From positions 1-62,807 of the forward strand of contig NZ_QKVM01000038.1 of the NCBI RefSeq assembly GCF_003231305.1: DNA of 62,807 nt. The letters are read 5' to 3'. Below the pieces are notes generated by a model that was given only the letters and a program-made list of their open reading frames with translations, made no database searches and was not told where the DNA came from. Position 1 is the stretch's first letter. The number at the start of each line of letters is the position of its first letter. Source of the stretch: Pseudomonas sichuanensis (GTDB taxonomy: Bacteria > Pseudomonadota > Gammaproteobacteria > Pseudomonadales > Pseudomonadaceae). Shown piece by piece: positions 55,876-62,807 of the stretch. The position numbers and the translations under genes were made by a program.

Positions 55876-56056
55876 GATGGATATCATCTCGATTTTGACC
55901 CGGCACCTGCCGGAATGCCGCCAATGCTAGGGCTGGGCAGATTTGGCGGCCAATGCTGTTGCACGCTAACCTATGCACAAACGGCATACGGTTTGATGTG
56001 ACGCCGATTGACAATCGAGCGTGTTCCATTTTGGTGCACGCGTTGCGGAGTAGTCG

Positions 56057-56986
56057 ATGAACCTCGAAAGCAAATGGCTGGAGGACTTCAGTGCCCTGGC
56101 CTCAACCCGCAGTTTCTCGCAAGCGGCCGAGCGCCGCTTCGTCACCCAGCCAGCCTTCAGCCGGCGCATCCGCAGCCTGGAAGCAGCCCTGGGGCTGACC
56201 TTGGTGAATCGTTCCCGCACCCCCATCGAACTGACCGAGGCCGGGCAGCTGTTTCTCGTCACCGCGCGTACTGTTGTCGACCAGTTGAGCGAAGTTCTTC
56301 GGCATTTGCATCACCTTGAAGGCGGGCAGGGCGAGGTGATCCAGGTGGCGGCGGCGCACTCGCTGGCCTCGGGGTTTTTCCCGCGTTGGGTAGCCCAGTT
56401 GCGCAACGACGGTTTGAACATCGCCACCCGCCTGGTCGCCACCAACGTGGGTGATGCGGTGCATGCATTGCGCGAGGGCGGCTGCGACCTGATGCTGGCG
56501 TTCTACGACCCGGACGCCGCGCTGCAGATGGACGCCGAAATCTTCCCTTCATTGCACATGGGCAACACCGAAATGCTCCCGGTGTGTGCGGTGGGGCCCG
56601 ATGGCAAGCCGTTGTTCGACCTGGAAGGCGAGGGCAGCGTGCCTTTGCTGGCCTACAGCGCCGGCGCCTTCCTCGGCCGTTCGGTCAACCTGCTGCTGCG
56701 CCAGCGCAACCTGCGCTATACCACGGTGTATGAAACGGCCATGGCCGACAGCCTCAAGAGCATGGCGCTGGAAGGCATGGGCATCGCCTGGGTGCCTAAA
56801 TTGTCCATGCGCGGCGAGCTGGAACGTGGCGAGCTGGTGGTCTGTGGCGCCAGCCAGTGGCATGTGCCGCTGGAAATCCGCCTCTATCGCTGTGCCCTGG
56901 TGCGCAAGGCCAACGTGCGTTTGCTATGGCGCAAGCTGGAAGGCGGTTCAGTTGACCCGAAAGTCAGCCAAAGCCCCGAAAAATAA
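56057..56986 (+). CDS. LysR-type regulator divergent from aspA
   Basis: The 309-residue protein has the winged helix DFSALASTRSFSQAAERRFV and the HypT/YjiE-like signature TQPAFSRRIRSLEAALG in the recognition helix. HypT of E. coli senses hypochlorite, but here the position opposite aspA suggests amino-acid or dicarboxylate control. The effector cannot be read from the sequence. Confidence 0.83.
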   Translation: MNLESKWLEDFSALASTRSFSQAAERRFVTQPAFSRRIRSLEAALGLTLVNRSRTPIELTEAGQLFLVTARTVVDQLSEVLRHLHHLEGGQGEVIQVAAAHSLASGFFPRWVAQLRNDGLNIATRLVATNVGDAVHALREGGCDLMLAFYDPDAALQMDAEIFPSLHMGNTEMLPVCAVGPDGKPLFDLEGEGSVPLLAYSAGAFLGRSVNLLLRQRNLRYTTVYETAMADSLKSMALEGMGIAWVPKLSMRGELERGELVVCGASQWHVPLEIRLYRCALVRKANVRLLWRKLEGGSVDPKVSQSPEK

Positions 56987-57033
56987 GGGCGACAGTTGGT
57001 CGCCGGGGGTGCCGTGATGGGCCTGCGTTACGT

Positions 57034-57120
57034 TATACTGCGCGGCCTTTCGACCGGATAGCTCCGGTCCAGATCAGCAAACAAGCCACGCCGGTCGTCC
57101 CGCGTGGCTTGTTGTTTTTT
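57034..57120 (+). promoter_or_regulatory. purE leader with promoter -10, hairpin and terminator
   Basis: TATACT at 57034 is a good -10 element. Downstream come hairpin GACCGGA/TCCGGTC (57052-57069) and then a strong terminator: ACAAGCCACGC/GCGTGGCTTGT (57081-57112) followed by TGTTTTTT. The terminator lies before the purE ATG (57158), so it is either an attenuator of purEK or the end of a small RNA of about 75 nt. Confidence 0.6.
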
Positions 57121-57157
57121 GACGCGCCTGCGGGCGCACAAGCGAAGAGGCTCGACG

Positions 57158-57649
57158 ATGAGTGCACTGGTTGGCGTGATCATGGGCTCCAAGTCCGATT
57201 GGTCCACCCTTAGCCACACCGCCGATATGCTGGAAAAACTCGGCATTCCCTACGAAGTGAAGGTGGTTTCCGCCCACCGCACCCCGGATCTGCTGTTCCA
57301 GTATGCCGATGAGGCCGAAGGCCGTGGCATCGAGGTGATCATCGCCGGTGCCGGTGGCGCCGCCCACCTGCCGGGCATGTGCGCCGCCAAGACTCATCTG
57401 CCGGTGCTGGGCGTGCCGGTGCAGTCGTCGATGCTCTCGGGCGTCGATTCGCTGCTGTCGATCGTGCAGATGCCGGCCGGTATCCCGGTGGCCACCCTGG
57501 CCATCGGCAAGGCCGGCGCGATCAACGCGGCCCTGCTGTCGGCGAGCATCCTCGGTGCCAAGCACCCGCAGTTCCACGCGGCGCTCAAGCAGTTCCGCAC
57601 TGAGCAGACCGACACCGTGCTGGACAATCCAGACCCGCGCCAGGCTTGA
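57158..57649 (+). CDS. purE: N5-carboxyaminoimidazole ribonucleotide mutase PurE
   Basis: The enzyme has 163 residues. PurE rearranges N5-CAIR to CAIR in purine synthesis. The N-terminal GVIMGSKSDWSTLSHT and VVSAHRTPD active-site loop are typical of class I enzymes. It is separated from purK by ten bases, an operon. The leader region contains a terminator (see 57034). Confidence 0.95.
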   Translation: MSALVGVIMGSKSDWSTLSHTADMLEKLGIPYEVKVVSAHRTPDLLFQYADEAEGRGIEVIIAGAGGAAHLPGMCAAKTHLPVLGVPVQSSMLSGVDSLLSIVQMPAGIPVATLAIGKAGAINAALLSASILGAKHPQFHAALKQFRTEQTDTVLDNPDPRQA

Positions 57650-57659
57650 GGCTGACGAT

Positions 57660-58742
57660 ATGAAGATCGGTGTAATCGGTGGCGGCCAGCTGGGCCGCAT
57701 GCTGGCCCTGGCGGGCACCCCGCTGGGCATGAACTTCGCTTTCCTCGACCCGGCCCCGGACGCCTGCGCCGCCCCCTTGGGCGAGCACCTGCGCGCCGAC
57801 TACGGCGACCAGGACCACCTGCGTCAGCTGGCCGACGAAGTCGACCTGGTGACCTTCGAGTTCGAAAGCGTGCCGGCGGAAACCGTCGCCTTCCTGTCGC
57901 AGTTCGTGCCGGTGTACCCGAGCGCCGAAGCCCTGCGCATCGCCCGCGACCGCCTGTTCGAGAAGAGCATGTTCCGTGACCTGGGGATCCCCACCCCAGC
58001 CTTCGCCGACATCCTCTCGCAAGCCGACCTCGACGCCGCCGTGGCCAGCATCGGCCTGCCGGCCGTGCTCAAGACCCGCACCCTGGGTTATGACGGCAAG
58101 GGCCAGAAGGTCCTGCGCAAACCCGAAGACGTCGTCGACACCTTCGCCGAACTGGGCAGCGTGCCGTGCCTGCTGGAAGGTTTCGTGCCGTTCACTGGCG
58201 AAGTGTCGCTGGTAGCCGTGCGCGCCCGTGATGGCGAAACCCGCTTCTACCCGCTGGTGCACAACACCCACGACAGCGGCATCCTGAAGCTGTCGGTGGC
58301 CAGCGAGGCGCACCCGTTGCAAGCCTTGGCCGAAGACTACGTCGGCCGCGTGCTCAAGCAGCTGGACTACGTCGGCGTGATGGCCTTCGAGTTCTTCGAG
58401 GTCGACGGTGGCCTGAAGGCCAACGAAATCGCCCCGCGCGTGCACAACTCCGGGCACTGGACCATCGAAGGCGCCGAGTGCAGCCAGTTCGAGAACCACC
58501 TGCGTGCCGTTGCCGGCCTGCCGCTGGGCTCGACCGCCAAGGTCGGTGAGAGCGCCATGCTCAACTTCATCGGCGAAGTGCCGGCGGTGGCCAAGGTGGC
58601 CGCCATCGACGATTGCCACCTGCACCACTACGGCAAGGCCTTCAAGGTCGGGCGCAAGGTCGGTCACGCCACCCTGCGTTGCGCCGACATGGCCACGCTC
58701 AAGGCCAAGATCGCTGAAGTAGAAGCGTTGATCGCCGGCTGA
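57660..58742 (+). CDS. purK: N5-carboxyaminoimidazole ribonucleotide synthase PurK
   Basis: This 360-residue ATP-grasp enzyme makes N5-CAIR from AIR, ATP and bicarbonate. Start KIGVIGGGQLGRMLALAG, VTFEFESVP, TRTLGYDGKGQ and EIAPRVHNSGHWT are all characteristic. It is followed by a hairpin terminator (58780-58812). Confidence 0.95.
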   Translation: MKIGVIGGGQLGRMLALAGTPLGMNFAFLDPAPDACAAPLGEHLRADYGDQDHLRQLADEVDLVTFEFESVPAETVAFLSQFVPVYPSAEALRIARDRLFEKSMFRDLGIPTPAFADILSQADLDAAVASIGLPAVLKTRTLGYDGKGQKVLRKPEDVVDTFAELGSVPCLLEGFVPFTGEVSLVAVRARDGETRFYPLVHNTHDSGILKLSVASEAHPLQALAEDYVGRVLKQLDYVGVMAFEFFEVDGGLKANEIAPRVHNSGHWTIEGAECSQFENHLRAVAGLPLGSTAKVGESAMLNFIGEVPAVAKVAAIDDCHLHHYGKAFKVGRKVGHATLRCADMATLKAKIAEVEALIAG

Positions 58743-58779
58743 GCGAACTTCTTGCGGCAACGGCCCCTCTGAAATGGCG

Positions 58780-58812
58780 ACAAGCCAAAGCGCTGTCTAG
58801 GCTTTGGCTTGT
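58780..58812 (+). terminator. hairpin terminator after purK
   Basis: ACAAGCCAAAGC and GCTTTGGCTTGT pair over twelve bases around a nine-base loop. The T run afterwards is weak. Confidence 0.65.
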
Positions 58813-58838
58813 TCCACTTTCACCTTAGAGGGATTGCC

Positions 58839-59084
58839 ATGGGCATCATTGGAACCATCTTCATCGGCCTGATCGTCGGCCTGCTGGCGCGCTTCCTGAA
58901 ACCCGGGGACGACAGCATGGGCTGGATCATGACCATCCTCCTCGGCATCGCCGGCTCACTGGCCGCCACCTATGGCGGGCAAGCCCTGGGCATCTACCAG
59001 GCCGGGCAGGCGGCGGGCTTCTTCGGGGCCCTGGTCGGCGCGATCATCCTTCTGGTGATCTACGGCTTCATCAAGAAGAACTGA
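58839..59084 (+). CDS. GlsB/YeaQ/YmgE-family membrane protein
   Basis: The 81-residue product has three hydrophobic helices with Gly-rich turns (GLIVGLLARFLKPGDDSMGWI). The family is a transglycosylase-associated, stress-induced small inner-membrane protein of unknown mechanism. ATG 58839 follows AGAGGG. Confidence 0.88.
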   Translation: MGIIGTIFIGLIVGLLARFLKPGDDSMGWIMTILLGIAGSLAATYGGQALGIYQAGQAAGFFGALVGAIILLVIYGFIKKN

Positions 59085-59095
59085 ACACAGGCTAG

Positions 59096-59131
59096 AATGC
59101 TCGGCAATTCAAACCTGAGTTGCCGAGCATT
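59096..59131 (+). terminator. hairpin ending just before the DUF3299 start
   Basis: AATGCTCGGCAA and TTGCCGAGCATT are perfect twelve-base arms. The second arm ends three bases before the ATG at 59135 and contains the only purine-rich stretch available as a ribosome site, so it may terminate the upstream gene and also limit translation of the downstream one. Confidence 0.7.
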
Positions 59132-59134
59132 TCC

Positions 59135-59668
59135 ATGCGTGCGTTTTTCCTCATCCCCCTGCTGCTTGCCAGCACCCTGGCCCATGCCGAATTGCCTGAA
59201 ACCGACTGGCTGGAGCTGATGCCCAAGTCGGACCAGAAGGCCCTCGAGCAGATGCCCGAAATCGACCACAACTCCCCAGAAGCCCAGGGTGTGTTCACTG
59301 CCAAGGGTGGCCTGAAGCAGAGCAAGGGCCTGCCGGCGGTGATGTACTCGACCAAGACCGTGGCCGCCATGAACGGCAAGCAGATCCGCCTGGGCGGCTA
59401 CCCGGTGCCGCTGGAAAGCGATGCCAAGGGTAACAGCACTTTGTTCTTCCTGGTGCCGTACCCTGGCGCCTGCATCCATGTACCGCCGCCGCCGCCGAAC
59501 CAGCTGGTGCTGGTGCGGTATCCGAAAGGGTTGAAGATCGACGATATCTACACGCCGCTGTGGGTGACCGGCCAGTTGAAGGTGGAGAAGGTCAGCAATG
59601 ACCTGGCCGATGCGGCCTATGCGCTGGATGCGGGGAAGGTGAGGGTGGTGGAGGATGCCGATCTTTGA
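59135..59668 (+). CDS. DUF3299 periplasmic protein
   Basis: The 177-residue product has a signal peptide (cleavage after AHA, residue 18) and the DUF3299 pattern: DWLELMP, then QIRLGGYPVPLE, and FLVPYPGACIHVPPPPPNQ with one conserved Cys-x-His. The pattern is often seen beside lipoprotein or ABC-transporter genes; the function is unknown. The start codon sits directly after a long hairpin. Confidence 0.83.
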   Translation: MRAFFLIPLLLASTLAHAELPETDWLELMPKSDQKALEQMPEIDHNSPEAQGVFTAKGGLKQSKGLPAVMYSTKTVAAMNGKQIRLGGYPVPLESDAKGNSTLFFLVPYPGACIHVPPPPPNQLVLVRYPKGLKIDDIYTPLWVTGQLKVEKVSNDLADAAYALDAGKVRVVEDADL

Positions 59669-59688
59669 TCAGCCGTGAAACCCATCGC

Positions 59689-59756
59689 GGGGCAAGCCCG
59701 CTCCCACGCATGTTCATGGGCTGATGCGTGGGAGCGGGCTTGCCCCGCGATGGCGA
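59689..59756. repeat. REP-type hairpin
   Basis: CATCGCGGGGCAAGCCCGC and GCGGGCTTGCCCCGCGATGG form a near-perfect hairpin between two convergent genes. Confidence 0.85.
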
Positions 59757-59758
59757 TT

Positions 59759-60655
59759 TCAGAGCGCTTCGCTACCGATCACTACGCTCAGCGCATGACT
59801 TGCCCCAGGCTTGAGCTCCACCACGTCATCCCACACGTTCGCCGTCTCGATGCACAGCATGCGCTGCCAGCCATCGTCGGCCATGTCCGCCAGCTCCCGG
59901 GCTCGATCGGTCCAGGGGTTCCAGATCACCGCGCTGCGTGAACCGCTGGCCTGCAGGGTGATGCGTCGATTCCAGTGAGGGTCGACGATGCTCAAGCGTT
60001 GGGGGGCGTTCAGGTAGATGCGATCGGTCTCGCCCGCGAAGCCCAGGTTGCCCTGCTGCTGGCGCTGCTCCCAGTCGGCCAGGGTTTCGATATAGCCCAG
60101 GCCATCGACGCCCTCCACCTGCACCTGGCGCACATCGCTCACGGCGAAGTAACTGTGCAGGGCCTGGCTGAGGGTGACGCTGGTATTGCCGAGGTTGTAG
60201 CTGGTGAGGGTCAGTTGCAACTGATCGCCCAGCTCCACCCGCAACTTGAGCTCGACCTCATGGGGCCAGTCTGGCAGTTCGCCCTGGGCTTCGGGCAGGG
60301 TGAACTCGATAAGCAGGTTGTCGCCTGATTCTTCCATGCCGAGCAACTGCCAGTCGCGGCCACGGGCCAAGCCGTGGGCCGGTGCCTGTTCGCCCTGGAA
60401 CATGTTCTGGACCGATTGCGGGTTGCGCTGCAGATTGCCGAACCAGGGCCAGCACACCGGTACCCCGGCACGCACTGACTTGCCCTGACGGAAGATGGCC
60501 TGGTCGCTCAGCCACAGCAGGGGCGGCTCGCCGATGCGCTGATAGCTGAGGACCTGCGCGCCCTGCTGGGCGATCAGAAGTTCGGCACGGTCGCTGGTGA
60601 TGCGCCAGCAGTTGAGTTCGCCGTGTTGCTCGGTGTCGACCTGATAGGTAGCCAT
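59759..60655 (-). CDS. D-hexose-6-phosphate mutarotase (YeaD-like)
   Basis: This 298-residue aldose-1-epimerase-like protein catalyses interconversion of alpha and beta anomers of hexose 6-phosphates. The pattern GVPVCWPWFGN, a central HGLARGRDW and a C-terminal ETANVWDDVVELKPGASH (catalytic Glu region) fit the YeaD branch. Confidence 0.88.
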   Translation of the reverse strand: MATYQVDTEQHGELNCWRITSDRAELLIAQQGAQVLSYQRIGEPPLLWLSDQAIFRQGKSVRAGVPVCWPWFGNLQRNPQSVQNMFQGEQAPAHGLARGRDWQLLGMEESGDNLLIEFTLPEAQGELPDWPHEVELKLRVELGDQLQLTLTSYNLGNTSVTLSQALHSYFAVSDVRQVQVEGVDGLGYIETLADWEQRQQQGNLGFAGETDRIYLNAPQRLSIVDPHWNRRITLQASGSRSAVIWNPWTDRARELADMADDGWQRMLCIETANVWDDVVELKPGASHALSVVIGSEAL

Positions 60656-60728
60656 TGCGCTCGTCTCATTGAATGCCTGTCGGGCCGTTGGACCCGTTAG
60701 CCTGCAATGAGTTTACCGCTCGCCTGGC

Positions 60729-61127
60729 TCAGCGACGAGGCACCGAGCGGGTGCGGCCGCTGCCGTCGATGGCGACGAACACGAACACCGCTTCGGTGAC
60801 CTTGCGCCATTCGCTGGACAACGGATCGTCGCTCCACACCTCGACCATCATCTGGATCGAGCTGCGGCCGATTTCCAGGGTCTGGGTATAAAAGGAGAGC
60901 TGCGCGCCCACGGCCACCGGCACCAGGAAGGCCATGCGGTCGATGGCCACCGTGGCCACGCGGCCACCGGCAACGCGGCTGGCCATGGCGGTACCGGCCA
61001 GGTCCATCTGCGCGACCAGCCAGCCGCCGAAGATGTCGCCAAAACCGTTGGTTTCGCGCGGCAGCGCGGTGATCTGCAAGGCCAGATCGCCCTGCGGGAT
61101 AGGATCTTCTTGTTCGAGCTCAATCAT
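60729..61127 (-). CDS. acyl-CoA thioesterase (YciA-like hotdog protein)
   Basis: This 132-residue single-hotdog enzyme has GFGDIFGGWLVAQMDLAGTA (active-site Asp) and VAIDRMAFLVPVAVG. It is a shorter relative of the thioesterase at 30295-30780. The ATG at 61127 has GAGG upstream. It is divergent from the MHS transporter. Confidence 0.87.
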   Translation of the reverse strand: MIELEQEDPIPQGDLALQITALPRETNGFGDIFGGWLVAQMDLAGTAMASRVAGGRVATVAIDRMAFLVPVAVGAQLSFYTQTLEIGRSSIQMMVEVWSDDPLSSEWRKVTEAVFVFVAIDGSGRTRSVPRR

Positions 61128-61489
61128 GCCGTGGGGCCTCTGACCCGTGACGCTTCGTGGGTGGCGCAGTGAAGGACGCCGTAAAAACGATTCAGCTGCT
61201 CGCATACTACGCTGATTTCGCTTCGGGGGCGGCCAAGGGGGAGACTCTGCGAAACAGTCTGACAATAGAGACCGACGTTTTCGCACAACATCCCGCACCA
61301 GAATCAACCTTTTCCTACGAGCGGGCAGTATATAGACCCTTACAGCCAGCGACGACGTCACATTCATGAATATCTGTACGGATTTTGTACCGCTATGAGC
61401 GCTGCTCGGCAATTTGTTATCTTCACCCGCTACCCAATCCAGAAGCCGCATGCCAAGCGGCCTGCACACTAAAAAGAGAACGAGCAGCG
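61128..61489. other. intergenic region before the MHS transporter
   Basis: This 362-bp divergent promoter region has no gene I can support. It contains an A-rich AAAAAGAGAA ahead of the transporter start. Confidence 0.5.
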
Positions 61490-62779
61490 ATGACCTCCGT
61501 GCCGAGCAGTATCGAGCAGCCTTCCAGGCCGCTGACCCGCAGCGACTACAAGACCCTCTCTCTGTCCGCCCTCGGTGGTGCCCTGGAGTTCTACGACTTC
61601 ATCATCTTCGTGTTCTTCGCCACGGTGGTGGGCAAGCTGTTCTTCCCCGCCGACATGCCCGAATGGCTACGCCTGATGCAAACCTTCGGCATCTTCGCCG
61701 CCGGCTACCTGGCACGGCCGCTGGGCGGCATCGTCATGGCCCACTTCGGCGATCTGCTCGGGCGCAAGAAGATGTTCACCCTGAGCATCTTCATGATGGC
61801 GCTGCCGACCCTGGTCATGGGCCTGCTGCCAACTTATGCACAGATCGGCCTGTGGGCGCCGATCCTGCTGCTGTTGATGCGTGTCATCCAGGGGGCGGCC
61901 ATCGGTGGTGAAGTGCCGGGCGCCTGGGTATTCGTTTCCGAGCACGTGCCGGCGCGCAACACCGGCTATGCCTGCGGCACCCTCACTGCCGGCCTGACCT
62001 CAGGCATCCTGCTTGGCTCGCTGGTGGCGACGCTGATCAACACGATCTACAGCCCGGAAGAAGTGGCCGACTACGCCTGGCGCATCCCGTTCCTGCTGGG
62101 TGGGGTGTTCGGCTTCTTCGCGGTCTACCTGCGCCGCTGGCTGCATGAAACCCCGGTGTTCGCCGAGATGCAGGCGCGCAAGGCCCTGGCCGAGGAGCTG
62201 CCACTGCGTGCGGTGCTGCGCGACCACCGCGGCGCGATCATCCTGTCGATGCTGCTCACCTGGTTGCTGTCGGCCGGCATCGTGGTGATCATCCTGATGA
62301 CCCCGGCCCTGCTGCAGAGCCTCTACCACGTCAGCCCCACCGATTCGCTCAAGGCCAACAGCCTGGCCATCGTGCTGCTCAGCCTGGGCTGTGTCGCCGC
62401 CGGCAGCCTGGCCGACCGTTTCGGCGCAGGGCGCGTGTTCGTGATCGGCAGCCTGGCGCTGCTGGCTTCGTCCTGGGCCTTCTACCACAGCCTGCCGACC
62501 CGCCCGGACCTGCTGTTCCCGCTGTACGCCCTGACCGGGCTGTGCGTGGGTATCGTCGGTGCCGTGCCGTACGTGATGGTCAAGGCGTTTCCGCCGGTGG
62601 TGCGCTTCAGTGGGCTGTCGTTCTCCTACAACCTGGCCTACGCCATTTTCGGCGGTTTGACGCCGATGGTGGTGACCGCGCTGCTCAAGTTCAGCCCCAT
62701 GGCACCGGCCTACTACGTGGCGTGCCTGTGTGCCGTTGGTCTGGCCGTGGGTCTCTATTTGCTCGCCAACAAACGCTGA
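61490..62779 (+). CDS. MFS transporter of the metabolite:proton symporter (MHS) family
   Basis: The 429-residue protein has twelve helices and opens with the MHS pattern LSALGGALEFYDFIIF. The loop 2-3 signature reads GDLLGRKKMF, with RPLGGIVMAHFGD before it. The family includes citrate, alpha-ketoglutarate, proline/betaine and shikimate symporters; the substrate here is undetermined. The ATG at 61490 was chosen because MTSVPSSIEQ gives the normal length. The gene ends 28 bases before the window end. Confidence 0.88.
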   Translation: MTSVPSSIEQPSRPLTRSDYKTLSLSALGGALEFYDFIIFVFFATVVGKLFFPADMPEWLRLMQTFGIFAAGYLARPLGGIVMAHFGDLLGRKKMFTLSIFMMALPTLVMGLLPTYAQIGLWAPILLLLMRVIQGAAIGGEVPGAWVFVSEHVPARNTGYACGTLTAGLTSGILLGSLVATLINTIYSPEEVADYAWRIPFLLGGVFGFFAVYLRRWLHETPVFAEMQARKALAEELPLRAVLRDHRGAIILSMLLTWLLSAGIVVIILMTPALLQSLYHVSPTDSLKANSLAIVLLSLGCVAAGSLADRFGAGRVFVIGSLALLASSWAFYHSLPTRPDLLFPLYALTGLCVGIVGAVPYVMVKAFPPVVRFSGLSFSYNLAYAIFGGLTPMVVTALLKFSPMAPAYYVACLCAVGLAVGLYLLANKR

Positions 62780-62796
62780 GCGGCTGGCACTGCTGG

Positions 62797-62807
62797 CCCC
62801 TTCGCGG
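62797..62807. repeat. start of another REP-type repeat cut by the window end
   Basis: CCCCTTCGCGG at the edge matches the opening of the TTCGCGGGTAAACCCGC repeat seen at 16328. Confidence 0.45.

Overview
The window reads as chromosomal DNA of a Pseudomonas of the putida/entomophila type. Codon use is GC-rich, the intergenic hairpin repeats are those typical of P. putida, and the core gene order (lpd, cfa, cls, zinc-sparing cluster, pdxY, uvrD, zwf/RpiR, pycR-pycA-pycB, aspA, purE-purK) is the order I know from the glmS-proximal, origin-near part of Pseudomonas chromosomes. glmS is not in the window; by that synteny it should lie to the left.

Bases 1-16270 are accessory DNA made of two Tn7-like elements lying in tandem. 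Element A (window start to 12300) carries metal and chromate cargo: a CusF-like remnant, an orphan membrane-anchored protein, a CsoR/InrS-type regulator in an operon with YqaA- and TraX-like membrane proteins, a CzcI-like/HupE-like/anchor/lipoprotein set, dmeR-dmeF, a DUF1289 protein, an NreB-like exporter, and chrB-chrA plus a second ChrB domain. It ends at four spaced repeats resembling TnsB sites. Eight bases later element B starts (12309) with three such sites at an exact 20-bp period, followed by tnsA and a chimeric gene in which the front two thirds of tnsB is fused in frame to the back of a UvrD/GajB-like helicase. Element B ends at three spaced sites (16127-16270). The dense tnsA-proximal array and the sparse distal array reproduce the Tn7 right-end/left-end asymmetry, so B looks like an internally deleted remnant, with A inserted later on its glmS side.

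From 16271 the sequence is core-like. hcnABC (hydrogen cyanide synthase) has an ANR-like box and lies only about 330 bp from the element end. It is followed by lpd, cfa and cls; then a Zur-type zinc-limitation group (folE2, a small secreted protein, zigA-like GTPase, DUF1826, second G3E GTPase) around a perfect 15-bp palindrome; then DUF3301, pdxY, an acyl-CoA thioesterase, a CPA2 antiporter, SMI1/KNR4, a Tim44-like protein, uvrD, a large PAS-GGDEF-EAL protein, zwf with a divergent RpiR/HexR-like regulator, and pycR-pycA-pycB.

The last part holds two acetyltransferases, PaiB with a divergent MocR regulator, a polyamine-binding protein with an acetylpolyamine amidohydrolase, an AraC regulator, aspA with a divergent LysR regulator, purE-purK behind a leader containing a strong terminator, small membrane/secreted proteins, a YeaD-like mutarotase, a second thioesterase and an MHS-type transporter. 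No tRNA, rRNA or CRISPR array was seen. Functional names rest on recognised motifs and context; no database search was possible.
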